A DNA stretch of 12,167 nucleotides, taken from positions 1-12,167 of the forward strand of contig JAUPKT010000071.1 of assembly GCA_030837305.1 (NCBI GenBank). The letters are read 5' to 3'. Positions 1 to 6,431 of this stretch are shown in pieces (within the stretch, counting starts at the first letter, position 1; each line of letters opens with the position of its first letter). This stretch comes from Thermodesulfobacteriota bacterium (lineage in GTDB: Bacteria > Desulfobacterota > Desulfomonilia > Desulfomonilales > Desulfomonilaceae). Position numbers and translations under genes: made by a program. The notes under the pieces were generated by a model that worked only from the letters and a program-made list of their open reading frames with translations, ran no database searches and had not been told where the DNA came from.

Positions 1-712
1 CCATGATACTACGCCGCCTAAGTTCTCCACGACTGGGCTCATCGCCATCTTCATTTCCGGCAGGCTCTTCGCGTTTCCATATAGCTGCTCTAATTAACGA
101 GCACAGAGCATCCGCAGCCTCGTTGGGATCATAGGAATCCCCAAAGAAGAGCCATCGCAAGACAATACTGTCGATGGCTCCGAAAATCATCTCCAGAACA
201 AGAATTACTTCTAATTCAGGATCCACCTCTTGGTCTCGAATACCCTCTCTGATAGCCTCAGCGGCGAAGGCGCTGTATTTGCGAATCATTTCATAGGCGG
301 ACGATTGGTAAAAAGCAGGTAATGTCCGAAGCTCGCGAAGCAAAATAGAGGTGTAGTCTTTGTTGACAGAAAGATCCCTGAGCTGATGCCATAACAACTT
401 CCTAATCTTGGGCTCGGCTCCCTTCATTCCCTGAAGATGCTCAGTGATGCCTGCCAAAGTATCATCAAGATGTCTTTCCGGAACGGTAACGATCAAGTTC
501 TCTTTGGTCTTGAAATATTGAAATATAGACGCTTCATGCACCCCGGAATCATGGGCAATATCAGCGATAGTCGTGTCGTGAAAACCGCGGGAAGCAAAGA
601 TGCGCTCCGCAGATTCTATGATAAGTCGGCGCTTTCTATCTGCCGTAGGGCTTCTTCGTTTTGTAGTGGATGCCCTTTTGGAGGTGGTCCCAGGCGATCC
701 GGTATAATCCAT
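1..712 (-). CDS. TetR/AcrR-family transcriptional regulator (3' end outside window)
   Basis: DNA-binding repressor of the TetR family. 237 codons are visible from ATG at 712 and the frame runs off the left edge without a stop. The start is supported by CGGAG seven bases upstream. A basic N-terminal tail (residues 10-29) precedes the helix-turn-helix, about residues 29-75, with the family pattern FASRGFHDTTIADIA...GVHEASIFQYFKTKENL split across the two helices. The ligand-binding part (residues 80-213) ends in a segment, MIFGAIDSIVLRWLFFGDSY, that resembles acyl-CoA-responsive FadR-type members of the family; this is a pattern impression, not a proven assignment. A charged tail (EEPAGNEDGDEPSRGE) follows, so the protein is nearly complete. 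It lies 175 bases beyond the response-regulator gene and has its own plausible promoter, so it may repress itself and the neighbouring cluster in response to an acyl- or aryl-CoA (inference). Confidence 0.9.
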   Translation of the reverse strand, partial: MDYTGSPGTTSKRASTTKRRSPTADRKRRLIIESAERIFASRGFHDTTIADIAHDSGVHEASIFQYFKTKENLIVTVPERHLDDTLAGITEHLQGMKGAEPKIRKLLWHQLRDLSVNKDYTSILLRELRTLPAFYQSSAYEMIRKYSAFAAEAIREGIRDQEVDPELEVILVLEMIFGAIDSIVLRWLFFGDSYDPNEAADALCSLIRAAIWKREEPAGNEDGDEPSRGELRRRSIM

Positions 713-736
713 AGGTTAACTCCGGGAAGCAGACAC

Positions 737-746
737 AATGATCATT
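737..746. promoter_or_regulatory. Possible operator palindrome in the tetR leader
   Basis: AATGATCATT is a perfect 10-base palindrome 25 bases upstream of the repressor start codon and just downstream of its predicted promoter. That position would suit autorepression. Half-sites AATGA/TCATT are of the type used by acyl-CoA-responsive TetR proteins, although there is no spacer here. Short palindromes arise by chance, so this is tentative. Confidence 0.25.
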
Positions 747-763
747 ATGGCTTAATTGAAAAC

Positions 764-792
764 CGAATATCACATATATTACAGAGAGTCAA
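764..792 (-). promoter_or_regulatory. Putative sigma-70 promoter of the tetR-family gene
   Basis: On the minus strand TTGACT (792-787, five of six matches to the -35 consensus) is followed after 17 bases by TATTCG (769-764), a weak -10. The predicted start near 757 gives a leader of about 45 bases before the ATG at 712. Seen by eye only. Confidence 0.35.
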
Positions 793-887
793 GAGCTTTA
801 TTGGGAGCGCCGGGAGCTGCGGGTTGGTTCCCTACATTTGAGAATCATCGGAGGGTATTTGGATCGTTACCTAGAGCATTGGCCTAT

Positions 888-1427
888 TCATTTGCGCTGC
901 TTTTTTGACGTCATGATTACGGGCTCCTCCAAAGACAGTCGGTTCTCAAGGTCCCTCCAAAAGTCTTCCTCCGACTTCCTCCATGTTGACCCAAATCGCT
1001 CATCAAAAAGCGCAAATACTTCGGAAATCACCTTCCGCCAGACTGAGGGCTGAGATAGTTTTAGAACGTCCTCCAGGAACGGTACTATGCTGCCCAGATG
1101 CGTTTTCGGGAGATAGGCCCTCGCTCCGCCTTCTATAGATTTTTTCAAAGCCTCTGGATTCAGGGCGTGCGCTGTGAGCATGATTACTGGAAAGCCCCTA
1201 TGGAAGGCTATATCGAGGAGGTCAAAACCTTGGACTCCCATAATATCTAGGATTACAAGATCGTAGTTGTGGGAAAAGAGTAGCTGACGACCTTGCTCGA
1301 ACGTGGTGGCCCTATGGAGAATCAATTCGGTTTCGTCCTCCAACAGCTCTCCCAGTGTATCGAGAATCTCCGGTTCGTCATCAACTGCCAGAATAGTCTT
1401 GTTTCTCAAGATTTCCGATTCGGACAT
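888..1427 (-). CDS. Response regulator, receiver domain with short C-terminal extension, no DNA-binding domain
   Basis: 179-residue phosphoacceptor protein. Residues 11-125 form a CheY-like receiver: acidic pair D16-D17, phosphoacceptor D61 in VILDIMG, T85 in MLTA and K108 in LPK, so all catalytic positions are present. The loop after D61 reads DIMGVQGFDLL, about two residues shorter than the usual D-x-M-M-P-G-x-x-G. Residues 126-179 are a charged, Trp- and Phe-rich extension (VWRKVISEVFALFDERFGSTW) and not a recognisable output domain. The ATG at 1427 has a weak ribosome site (GAGCAGG). The gene starts 36 bases after livF and is probably the last gene of the cluster. It may pass a signal by protein contact or act as a phosphate sink for a kinase, perhaps the one encoded at 10708; that pairing is inference. 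Confidence 0.9.
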   Translation of the reverse strand: MSESEILRNKTILAVDDEPEILDTLGELLEDETELILHRATTFEQGRQLLFSHNYDLVILDIMGVQGFDLLDIAFHRGFPVIMLTAHALNPEALKKSIEGGARAYLPKTHLGSIVPFLEDVLKLSQPSVWRKVISEVFALFDERFGSTWRKSEEDFWRDLENRLSLEEPVIMTSKKQRK

Positions 1428-1463
1428 GTAAGGCCTGCTCGTTGTTTTCTGCGATGCGAGAAG

Positions 1464-2174
1464 TCACATTCCAAGGTAACGCGACTTAATTTCTTCATTG
1501 TTATCAAGACTTTCAGGTGAGGACTCGTGCACGATTTGTCCTCGACTCATCACGAAAATATTGTTGGCAAGATTCAGAGCCATTCGAAAATTTTGTTCCA
1601 CCAAAAGGACCGACATGCCGATCATAGCCAACTGGCCAATAACTTTTGATATTTCTTCCACGATCATGGGGGCCAAACCTTCAGAAGGTTCGTCGAGTAA
1701 GAGGACTTGCGGGCCTCGTACAAGGGCTCTGCCCATTGCCAACATTTGCTGCTCGCCGCCGCTGAGGTTTCCTGCCCTTTGTTCTCTTCTTGCACGGAGA
1801 GTCGGAAACGTTTCAAAAACAGTTTCAATTTTCCATGGCTCGATCGTGGATTCTTCTCCAAGACTACAGCGAAGAGGTATCGTCAAATTTTCTGTCACGG
1901 TCAACGACCGAAAGACTCTTCGACCCTGCGGAACGAGTGCTATCCCGCGACGGACAATTTCATGGGTAGGATGCCCCGTTATATCCTGGCCGTTGAGTAG
2001 TATTTTGCCGGTTGTTGGTTTTGCGAACGAGACGATTGTATGAACGAGTGTAGTCTTACCGACTCCGTTTCGGCCGAGTAGGGCTACCACCTGACCCCTG
2101 GGGACCTTTAGGGAAACCCCGTGCAGAATGTGGCTGTACCCATAATAAGTGTTCAGACCGGCCACCTCAAGCAT
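1464..2174 (-). CDS. livF: Branched-chain amino acid-type ABC transporter ATP-binding protein LivF
   Basis: 236-residue cytoplasmic ATPase of the Liv (HAAT) importer family; it powers uptake together with LivG. Visible motifs: Walker A GRNGVGKTT (34-42), Q-loop LVPQGRRVF (near 84), signature LSGGEQQ (138-144), Walker B VLLLDEP (158-164) and the LivF-typical EQNF in place of the switch histidine (Q195). The end, YLGM, matches the usual YLG(V/M) terminus, and the length is normal. I chose ATG 2174 over the in-frame TTG at 2192: it has GGGGGA six bases upstream and begins MLEVAGLNTYYG, as LivF proteins do. It overlaps the end of livG by 8 bases, which indicates translational coupling. Confidence 0.95.
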   Translation of the reverse strand: MLEVAGLNTYYGYSHILHGVSLKVPRGQVVALLGRNGVGKTTLVHTIVSFAKPTTGKILLNGQDITGHPTHEIVRRGIALVPQGRRVFRSLTVTENLTIPLRCSLGEESTIEPWKIETVFETFPTLRARREQRAGNLSGGEQQMLAMGRALVRGPQVLLLDEPSEGLAPMIVEEISKVIGQLAMIGMSVLLVEQNFRMALNLANNIFVMSRGQIVHESSPESLDNNEEIKSRYLGM

Positions 2175-2919
2175 GCCTATCCCCCAGGCCAAGGTACACC
2201 TCTGCTACACGCCGATTACCTCTGATTTCTTCCTCGCGGCCCTCGGCCAACACGTTGCCATAACAAAGGACACTTATTCTGTCCGCCATTTGAAATGCGA
2301 CGTCCATATCGTGTTCGATAAACAATACGGTGGTGGAGGAATCCAATGAGCGGACCATCGGGACCACGAGAGCGGTTTCCGCTGTTGACAGACCTTGTGT
2401 AGGCTCGTCGAGCAGGAGAATTTTGGGTTTAGTTGACAAAGCAAGAATGATTTCCAGTTGTCGCTGTTCACCGTGAGAAAGACTGCGAACCGGGTAGTCT
2501 TTCTTGTCCTCCAAGCCCCAGGCAGCGAGTAACGTGAGGGCATTCGAAATCATCTCTGGAAATGAGGACATTGTCTTGAAGAAAACATACTTTGTGGTCT
2601 TGAGAGCTTGGAGTCCCAGGAGCAAGTTTTCAGTCACCGACAGGCTGCCAAAAAGGTTTGTTATCTGAAAAGTTCTGGCCAAGCCCAGTGAAGCTCTCAG
2701 ATGGGACGGCGTCTTGGTAATGTCTTTGCCGAAAAAAAGCACCCGTCCTGAGGTGGGTCTTATCATCCCGCTGATTACGTTAAACAGGGTGGTCTTGCCT
2801 GCCCCGTTTGGACCTATGATTGCCCGCTTTTCCCCTTCCTCAACCGACAGACGGCACATGGTAAGAACCTGCAAACCACCAAAGCGAACATCAATATCAT
2901 CGAGCTTGAGTGCAATCAT
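2167..2919 (-). CDS. livG: Branched-chain amino acid-type ABC transporter ATP-binding protein LivG
   Basis: 250-residue partner ATPase of LivF. Walker A GPNGAGKTT (36-44), the LivG hallmark LARTFQITNLFGSLSVTENL split around residues 81-99, signature LSHGEQRQ (147-154), Walker B ILLLDEP (167-173) and switch histidine in IEHDMD (H203) are all intact. The end YLGLG is typical of the family. ATG 2919 is preferred to TTG 2931 because AAGGA lies 4-5 bases upstream of it. A 102-base gap containing a stem-loop separates it from the binding-protein gene upstream; it overlaps livF downstream. The substrate is set by the binding protein and permeases, so no specificity can be read here. Confidence 0.95.
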   Translation of the reverse strand: MIALKLDDIDVRFGGLQVLTMCRLSVEEGEKRAIIGPNGAGKTTLFNVISGMIRPTSGRVLFFGKDITKTPSHLRASLGLARTFQITNLFGSLSVTENLLLGLQALKTTKYVFFKTMSSFPEMISNALTLLAAWGLEDKKDYPVRSLSHGEQRQLEIILALSTKPKILLLDEPTQGLSTAETALVVPMVRSLDSSTTVLFIEHDMDVAFQMADRISVLCYGNVLAEGREEEIRGNRRVAEVYLGLGDRHA

Positions 2920-2983
2920 ATCGTCCTTCAAGGCTGCTACAGAGTACTGTCACGGAAATTTTGTATCCCTTTTGTCCGATGAT

Positions 2984-3016
2984 CGGGCGCAAACCCGTGA
3001 TCTGGGTCGGCGCCCG
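2984..3016 (-). terminator. Intergenic stem-loop after the binding-protein gene (attenuator or mRNA-stabilising hairpin)
   Basis: CGGGCGC (2984-2990) and GCGCCCG (3010-3016) form a perfect 7-bp GC-rich stem. Inside it ACCC (2993-2996) pairs with GGGT (3004-3007) around a 7-base loop. It starts 5 bases beyond the stop codon of the binding-protein gene. There is no run of T downstream on the minus strand, so it is not a standard intrinsic terminator. Its likely role is to protect the 3' end of the binding-protein message or to reduce readthrough into livG, giving more binding protein than ATPase. Confidence 0.6.
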
Positions 3017-3021
3017 CTAAT

Positions 3022-4269
3022 TTATTGAATCCATTTGCCCTTCATCTCTGAGTATGAAGGCATTTTCATGAATTCATCAGGACTCCATTTCCAAAACTGA
3101 TTGACTCCGGTGTACGTTTGAATGGGAACATTCTGCCAAGAGCCGTCAACCTTCTTGACCTCTCGGATATAGGAATTCTGTATAGGTGCTCCATACTTAT
3201 CGAATTTTACGAGACCCCGCGGGGCGTTCAACTCGATTGATCGCATTACCTCCACGAACTGTTTACCATCGACCTTGCCGCCGGTCTTGTTAAGAGCGTC
3301 CGCAATGAGTTTGCCGGTAAGATATCCCTGTTCGGAATAGAGGGTTGGCGACCGTCCGAATTTTTTCTTGTATGCATCAACGAACTTCTTGTTTTCCGGT
3401 GTATCCAGGAGGAGGCACCAGTGTGATTCAGTAACAACACCCTCAGCAGAATCGGCTTGTTTCTCCAGGATGTTGTCGTCTACCAAGTATCCCTTCCCTA
3501 CAAGCGCGATTTTACCTTTAAGACCGTAATCCGCATATTGTTTCACGAATCTTAACGCATCTGCCCCAGCGAAAAAGACTAATACGACATCGGCATTGCG
3601 GTCGATCTTGGCCAGATAAGGCGCGTAGTCCTTGGTTCCCAGAGGCGTCCAAATCTCCTGGATTACTTTCCCACCCTTATTTGTGAATGTTTTTGCGATT
3701 CCACCCACGTGCTCATAACCGGCGCCGTAGTCCGCTCCGGCAATGACTGCTTTGCGGTAACCTTTGTCGTACACCCACTCCCCAAGTGGGTGAGAGCCAC
3801 CGCTATTTACGAATGCGGGGCGTACAATGTAGGGGTTGTTCTTCCTCTGCGTAAGGTCGTCAGCGCCCGCGTTGGAGATGACAAAGGGGATGTTATGCTT
3901 GAGAACGAATTCTGCCAGTGCATAGGCACTACCGGTTCCGACCACCCCGGCCAAGATGTCTATATGTTCCTTTTCAAGCAACTTTCTGGCCACGTCCAAG
4001 GCCCGGTTTGGTTCGTTACTGCCTATGTCTTCCACAAAGACTTTGATCTCCCGTCCGCCGGCTTTGTGCCCAATTTCCTCCATGAACAAGTTCAACCCAT
4101 CTCGCATATCGATTCCTAGGGCAGTGTACACGCCGGTCAAGGAGATCGTGTAACCCAGCTTCACGGGATCGGCTGCCTGTAAGGGCTGCTGAGGGCTCAG
4201 AGCGACAGCAAACAGAAGCATTACGATTACTAACAGTTTCTTGGGCGATAGAAAAAGCCTTGCTCTCAT
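3022..4269 (-). CDS. Periplasmic substrate-binding protein of a Liv-type ABC transporter
   Basis: 415-residue secreted receptor of the LivJ/LivK-like family (Peripla_BP_6, type 1 fold). The signal peptide has a basic start (MRARLFLSPKK), a hydrophobic core (LLVIVMLLFAVAL) and a likely cleavage around LQA|ADP (residues 32-33). Mature sequence begins with the family pattern VKLGYTISLTGVYTALG. The first lobe holds LAGVVGTGSAYALAEF and IPFVISNAGAD, and the end (NQFWKWSPDEF) is also typical. ATG 4269 is preferred to an in-frame upstream start at 4428 because it has a strong AAGGAGGAG site and opens the signal peptide; the longer version would overlap livM by 116 bases. It lies 43 bases after livM. 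The ligand is unknown; the neighbouring ligase and reductase suggest an aromatic or unsaturated acid and not an amino acid (inference). Confidence 0.93.
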   Translation of the reverse strand: MRARLFLSPKKLLVIVMLLFAVALSPQQPLQAADPVKLGYTISLTGVYTALGIDMRDGLNLFMEEIGHKAGGREIKVFVEDIGSNEPNRALDVARKLLEKEHIDILAGVVGTGSAYALAEFVLKHNIPFVISNAGADDLTQRKNNPYIVRPAFVNSGGSHPLGEWVYDKGYRKAVIAGADYGAGYEHVGGIAKTFTNKGGKVIQEIWTPLGTKDYAPYLAKIDRNADVVLVFFAGADALRFVKQYADYGLKGKIALVGKGYLVDDNILEKQADSAEGVVTESHWCLLLDTPENKKFVDAYKKKFGRSPTLYSEQGYLTGKLIADALNKTGGKVDGKQFVEVMRSIELNAPRGLVKFDKYGAPIQNSYIREVKKVDGSWQNVPIQTYTGVNQFWKWSPDEFMKMPSYSEMKGKWIQ

Positions 4270-4312
4270 TGTCTCCTCCTTCTTGTGGTTTTCCCAGTGT
4301 CTGGTCAGGCGG

Positions 4313-5341
4313 TCAGGATTTCTGAGCAGACAAAGGCTCGGGTGAACCAACATCTTCAGTGTTCTCCGATGGTTGAGGACCAGAGGGACGTTCTCGTTGA
4401 TCGGATTCTTTCTTCCTGAGCTTTCCAAATGTTCCCAACAGGCCGTCCGGGCAAAACAGTACTGTCAGAACATATGCCAAGCCTAGAACAATCAGCCAAC
4501 GGTCAGTAAAGCTGCTCACAATATCGCGAATGAACACTATGAGCAGGGAACCAACGAGTGGACCGAAGAGGGTTCCCGGTCCACCAAGAATCACCATGAG
4601 AAGGGCGGAGGAAGAATGAATGAGACTGAAGTCACCAGGGCTCGGGCATCCATAGTAGTATGCGTTAAGAATGCCGGAGATTCCGCCCATCAGTGCGGCA
4701 ACCACGAAGGCTATGTACTTGTAAAACCACACGTTGTAACCGAGAACGCGCATGCGTGTTTCGCTGTCGCGGATACCCTTGAGGGTCAGGCCGAAAGGAG
4801 AATTAACCAGCAACCAAAAGGACCCTGCCACAAGGAGAAAGACGGCGAGGGCGAGAAAATAGTATGAGACAGGACTGTCGAAGCTGACCCCTGGAACTAG
4901 CACCGGGCGCAATAGGCCCGGAAGTCCGTCATCGCCGCCGGTGATGGAGCGCCAACTGTATGTCAGACCGTACATGATTTGGCAGAATGCCAACATGATG
5001 ACGAGGAAAAATATATCTCGGGTGCGGATTGCAAGGGGACCGAAAACGAGGCCGGCACACAGAGCGGCCAGCAACCCTGTGCCAACCGCTGACCAAGAAC
5101 CGAAATCCGCCTGTCTGACGCCTATGGCTACTGAATATGAGGCGATTCCAAAAAAAGCCGCTTGTCCGACGGATGCCAAACCAAGGTAACCTAGAAGTAA
5201 GTTGGCAGACATGGCTAGAATTGCGAGAATTAAGGACGTCGTAACCAGTCCCAAGTAGTACGCCGGCAGGATCCATGGCAACGCAATGAACACTACTACC
5301 AGCATAGTCAGCGAAACCATGGCGCGAGAGGGCTTGTTCAT
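4313..5341 (-). CDS. livM: Branched-chain amino acid-type ABC transporter permease LivM
   Basis: 342-residue inner-membrane permease, with about eight or nine hydrophobic segments between residues 10 and 305. Family landmarks are NLLLGYLGLASVGQAAFFGIASY near the N-terminus (split over two helices), TGGDDGLPG, the ATPase-contact stretch GIRDSETRMRVLGYN, and MVILGGPGTLFGPLVG. A hydrophilic tail of about 37 residues, rich in Glu, Ser and Pro, follows the last helix and is longer than in many LivM proteins. ATG 5341 is chosen because its ATGA overlaps the livH stop codon, a common coupling arrangement; an in-frame GTG at 5356 is possible. Works as a heterodimer with LivH. Confidence 0.94.
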   Translation of the reverse strand: MNKPSRAMVSLTMLVVVFIALPWILPAYYLGLVTTSLILAILAMSANLLLGYLGLASVGQAAFFGIASYSVAIGVRQADFGSWSAVGTGLLAALCAGLVFGPLAIRTRDIFFLVIMLAFCQIMYGLTYSWRSITGGDDGLPGLLRPVLVPGVSFDSPVSYYFLALAVFLLVAGSFWLLVNSPFGLTLKGIRDSETRMRVLGYNVWFYKYIAFVVAALMGGISGILNAYYYGCPSPGDFSLIHSSSALLMVILGGPGTLFGPLVGSLLIVFIRDIVSSFTDRWLIVLGLAYVLTVLFCPDGLLGTFGKLRKKESDQRERPSGPQPSENTEDVGSPEPLSAQKS

Positions 5342-6195
5342 AAGACTCTGCCCCACAGACCTGTTGGCCGCACAGCAAGGATGATAGCCATGGGCGCAAA
5401 AATAGTGAACATGGCAATCTCAGGAAACAAAGCTTTGCCGAAATTATCAAGCCCGGCCACGATAATACTGCCTACAAGAGCCCCTTTCATGCTGCCGAGG
5501 CCACCCACAATGATTACCACCACGGCAAGCAGCAGGACCTCAAGGTCTACCCCCGGGTATACTCCCACAAAAGGACCCCCGAGAACTCCGCTGAGGCCGG
5601 TTAGACTTGTTCCCAATATAAAGACCAGCGTAAAAAGTAGCGGCACGTTGATACCCACGGCCCGAGCCATTTGTTCGTCATCTACACCGGCTCTCAGTAT
5701 TGCACCCCACTTGGTTTTTTCTTGAAAAAACCACAGTGCTATGCCGATAGCTGCTCCAACGGCAATCACAAATAGTCTATATTTAGGGAAAATGATGCCA
5801 CCCAGATTGCAAGCCCCCTCAAGGAATTCTGGTTTTTTCAGTGTAGTTGGATCTGCGCCCCAAATGATGATGGCGACATCTCCTATGATGAACATGCATC
5901 CGAAGCACAGGAGCACTTGAAGAAGACGCCGCCCATATATCTTTTGCAGCAGAAATCTCTGGAGCATGAACCCCACTGCTCCAGACGCTGCCGCGCCACA
6001 CACCAAAGCCACGAAAAAGTTGTCTGTCACTTTTATTGCACTCAGACCAACATAGGCTCCGATAAGGTAACAAGAACCGTGAGCGAGATTAAGAATGTTC
6101 ATCAAACCAAAAATCAGGGATAAGCCGGCGCACAAAAGAAAAAGAAGCATCGCGAATGACAGGGCATTCAGGGACTGGATAATCCAGAATTCCAT
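5338..6195 (-). CDS. livH: Branched-chain amino acid-type ABC transporter permease LivH
   Basis: 285-residue inner-membrane permease with about eight hydrophobic segments. Family landmarks are GLSLIFGLMNILNLAHGS near residues 25-42, the cytoplasmic ATPase-contact loop AILRAGVDDEQMARAVGIN, and the C-terminal VIIVGGLGSMKGALVGS. The ATG at 6195 is favoured over TTG 6201: AGAAGGA lies 7 bases upstream of the ATG but only one base from the TTG. First gene of the transporter block, 214 bases after the ligase stop; the gap may hold its own promoter. It overlaps livM by 4 bases. Confidence 0.94.
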   Translation of the reverse strand: MEFWIIQSLNALSFAMLLFLLCAGLSLIFGLMNILNLAHGSCYLIGAYVGLSAIKVTDNFFVALVCGAAASGAVGFMLQRFLLQKIYGRRLLQVLLCFGCMFIIGDVAIIIWGADPTTLKKPEFLEGACNLGGIIFPKYRLFVIAVGAAIGIALWFFQEKTKWGAILRAGVDDEQMARAVGINVPLLFTLVFILGTSLTGLSGVLGGPFVGVYPGVDLEVLLLAVVVIIVGGLGSMKGALVGSIIVAGLDNFGKALFPEIAMFTIFAPMAIILAVRPTGLWGRVL

Positions 6196-6214
6196 AGACA
6201 AGTCCTTCTCGTTT

Positions 6215-6400
6215 CTATTGTTTCATCACGAGCAGTCGGGAAAAGAAAGATGACGTAAACCGCCCAGTGTGCTGCCTGGAACTCTCTTGAATCTGCGTTT
6301 TGCTGTGAGTGACACAGTCGCTATGGAGCATGCCGACCTTACCTGAAGCGATAGTTGGTTCGTGGTTTGATTCAGAGAGAACATCTTTCGAAATATTCAC
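6215..6400 (-). CDS. Doubtful small ORF between ligase and livH
   Basis: A 61-codon frame begins at GTG 6400, ten bases after the ligase stop, with GAGGA about seven bases upstream, and ends 19 bases before livH. The peptide has no recognised motif, membrane segment or signal, and its composition (many Ser, His and Gln) is unlike its neighbours. It may be an untranslated leader of the transporter genes; listed because its spacing is what a real coupled gene would have. Confidence 0.15.
   Translation of the reverse strand: MNISKDVLSESNHEPTIASGKVGMLHSDCVTHSKTQIQESSRQHTGRFTSSFFSRLLVMKQ
6303..6317. promoter_or_regulatory. Possible operator, interrupted palindrome upstream of livH
   Basis: CTGTGAGTGACACAG has 5-base perfect arms (CTGTG/CACAG) around a 5-base centre. 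It lies about 110 bases upstream of livH and downstream of the predicted internal promoter. It recalls CRP/FNR-type TGTGA half-sites, but the spacing is one base short. Weak evidence. Confidence 0.2.
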
Positions 6401-6402
6401 TA

Positions 6403-6431
6403 ATTATCCTCAAGCACACCGTTCTTGTCCA
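6403..6431 (-). promoter_or_regulatory. Putative internal sigma-70 promoter for the transporter genes
   Basis: On the minus strand TGGACA (6431-6426) and GATAAT (6408-6403) each match five of six consensus bases and are 17 bases apart. The site overlaps the last codons and stop of the ligase gene and would begin a transcript near 6396, about 200 bases before livH. It could give basal importer expression independent of the upstream sigma-54 promoter. Confidence 0.4.

Noticed and set aside
1498..2043. Plus-strand open frame of 181 codons inside livF
   Set aside because: Antisense shadow of an intact ABC ATPase gene; the Ser/Arg-rich peptide has no recognisable motif.
4270..4428. N-terminal extension of the binding protein from an upstream start
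   Set aside because: It would precede the signal peptide, overlap livM by 116 bases and ignore the strong AAGGAGGAG site before ATG 4269.
4929..5450. Minus-strand open frame of 173 codons across livM and livH
   Set aside because: Out of frame with two well-conserved permeases and without a family pattern; the 4-base livH-livM overlap explains the region.
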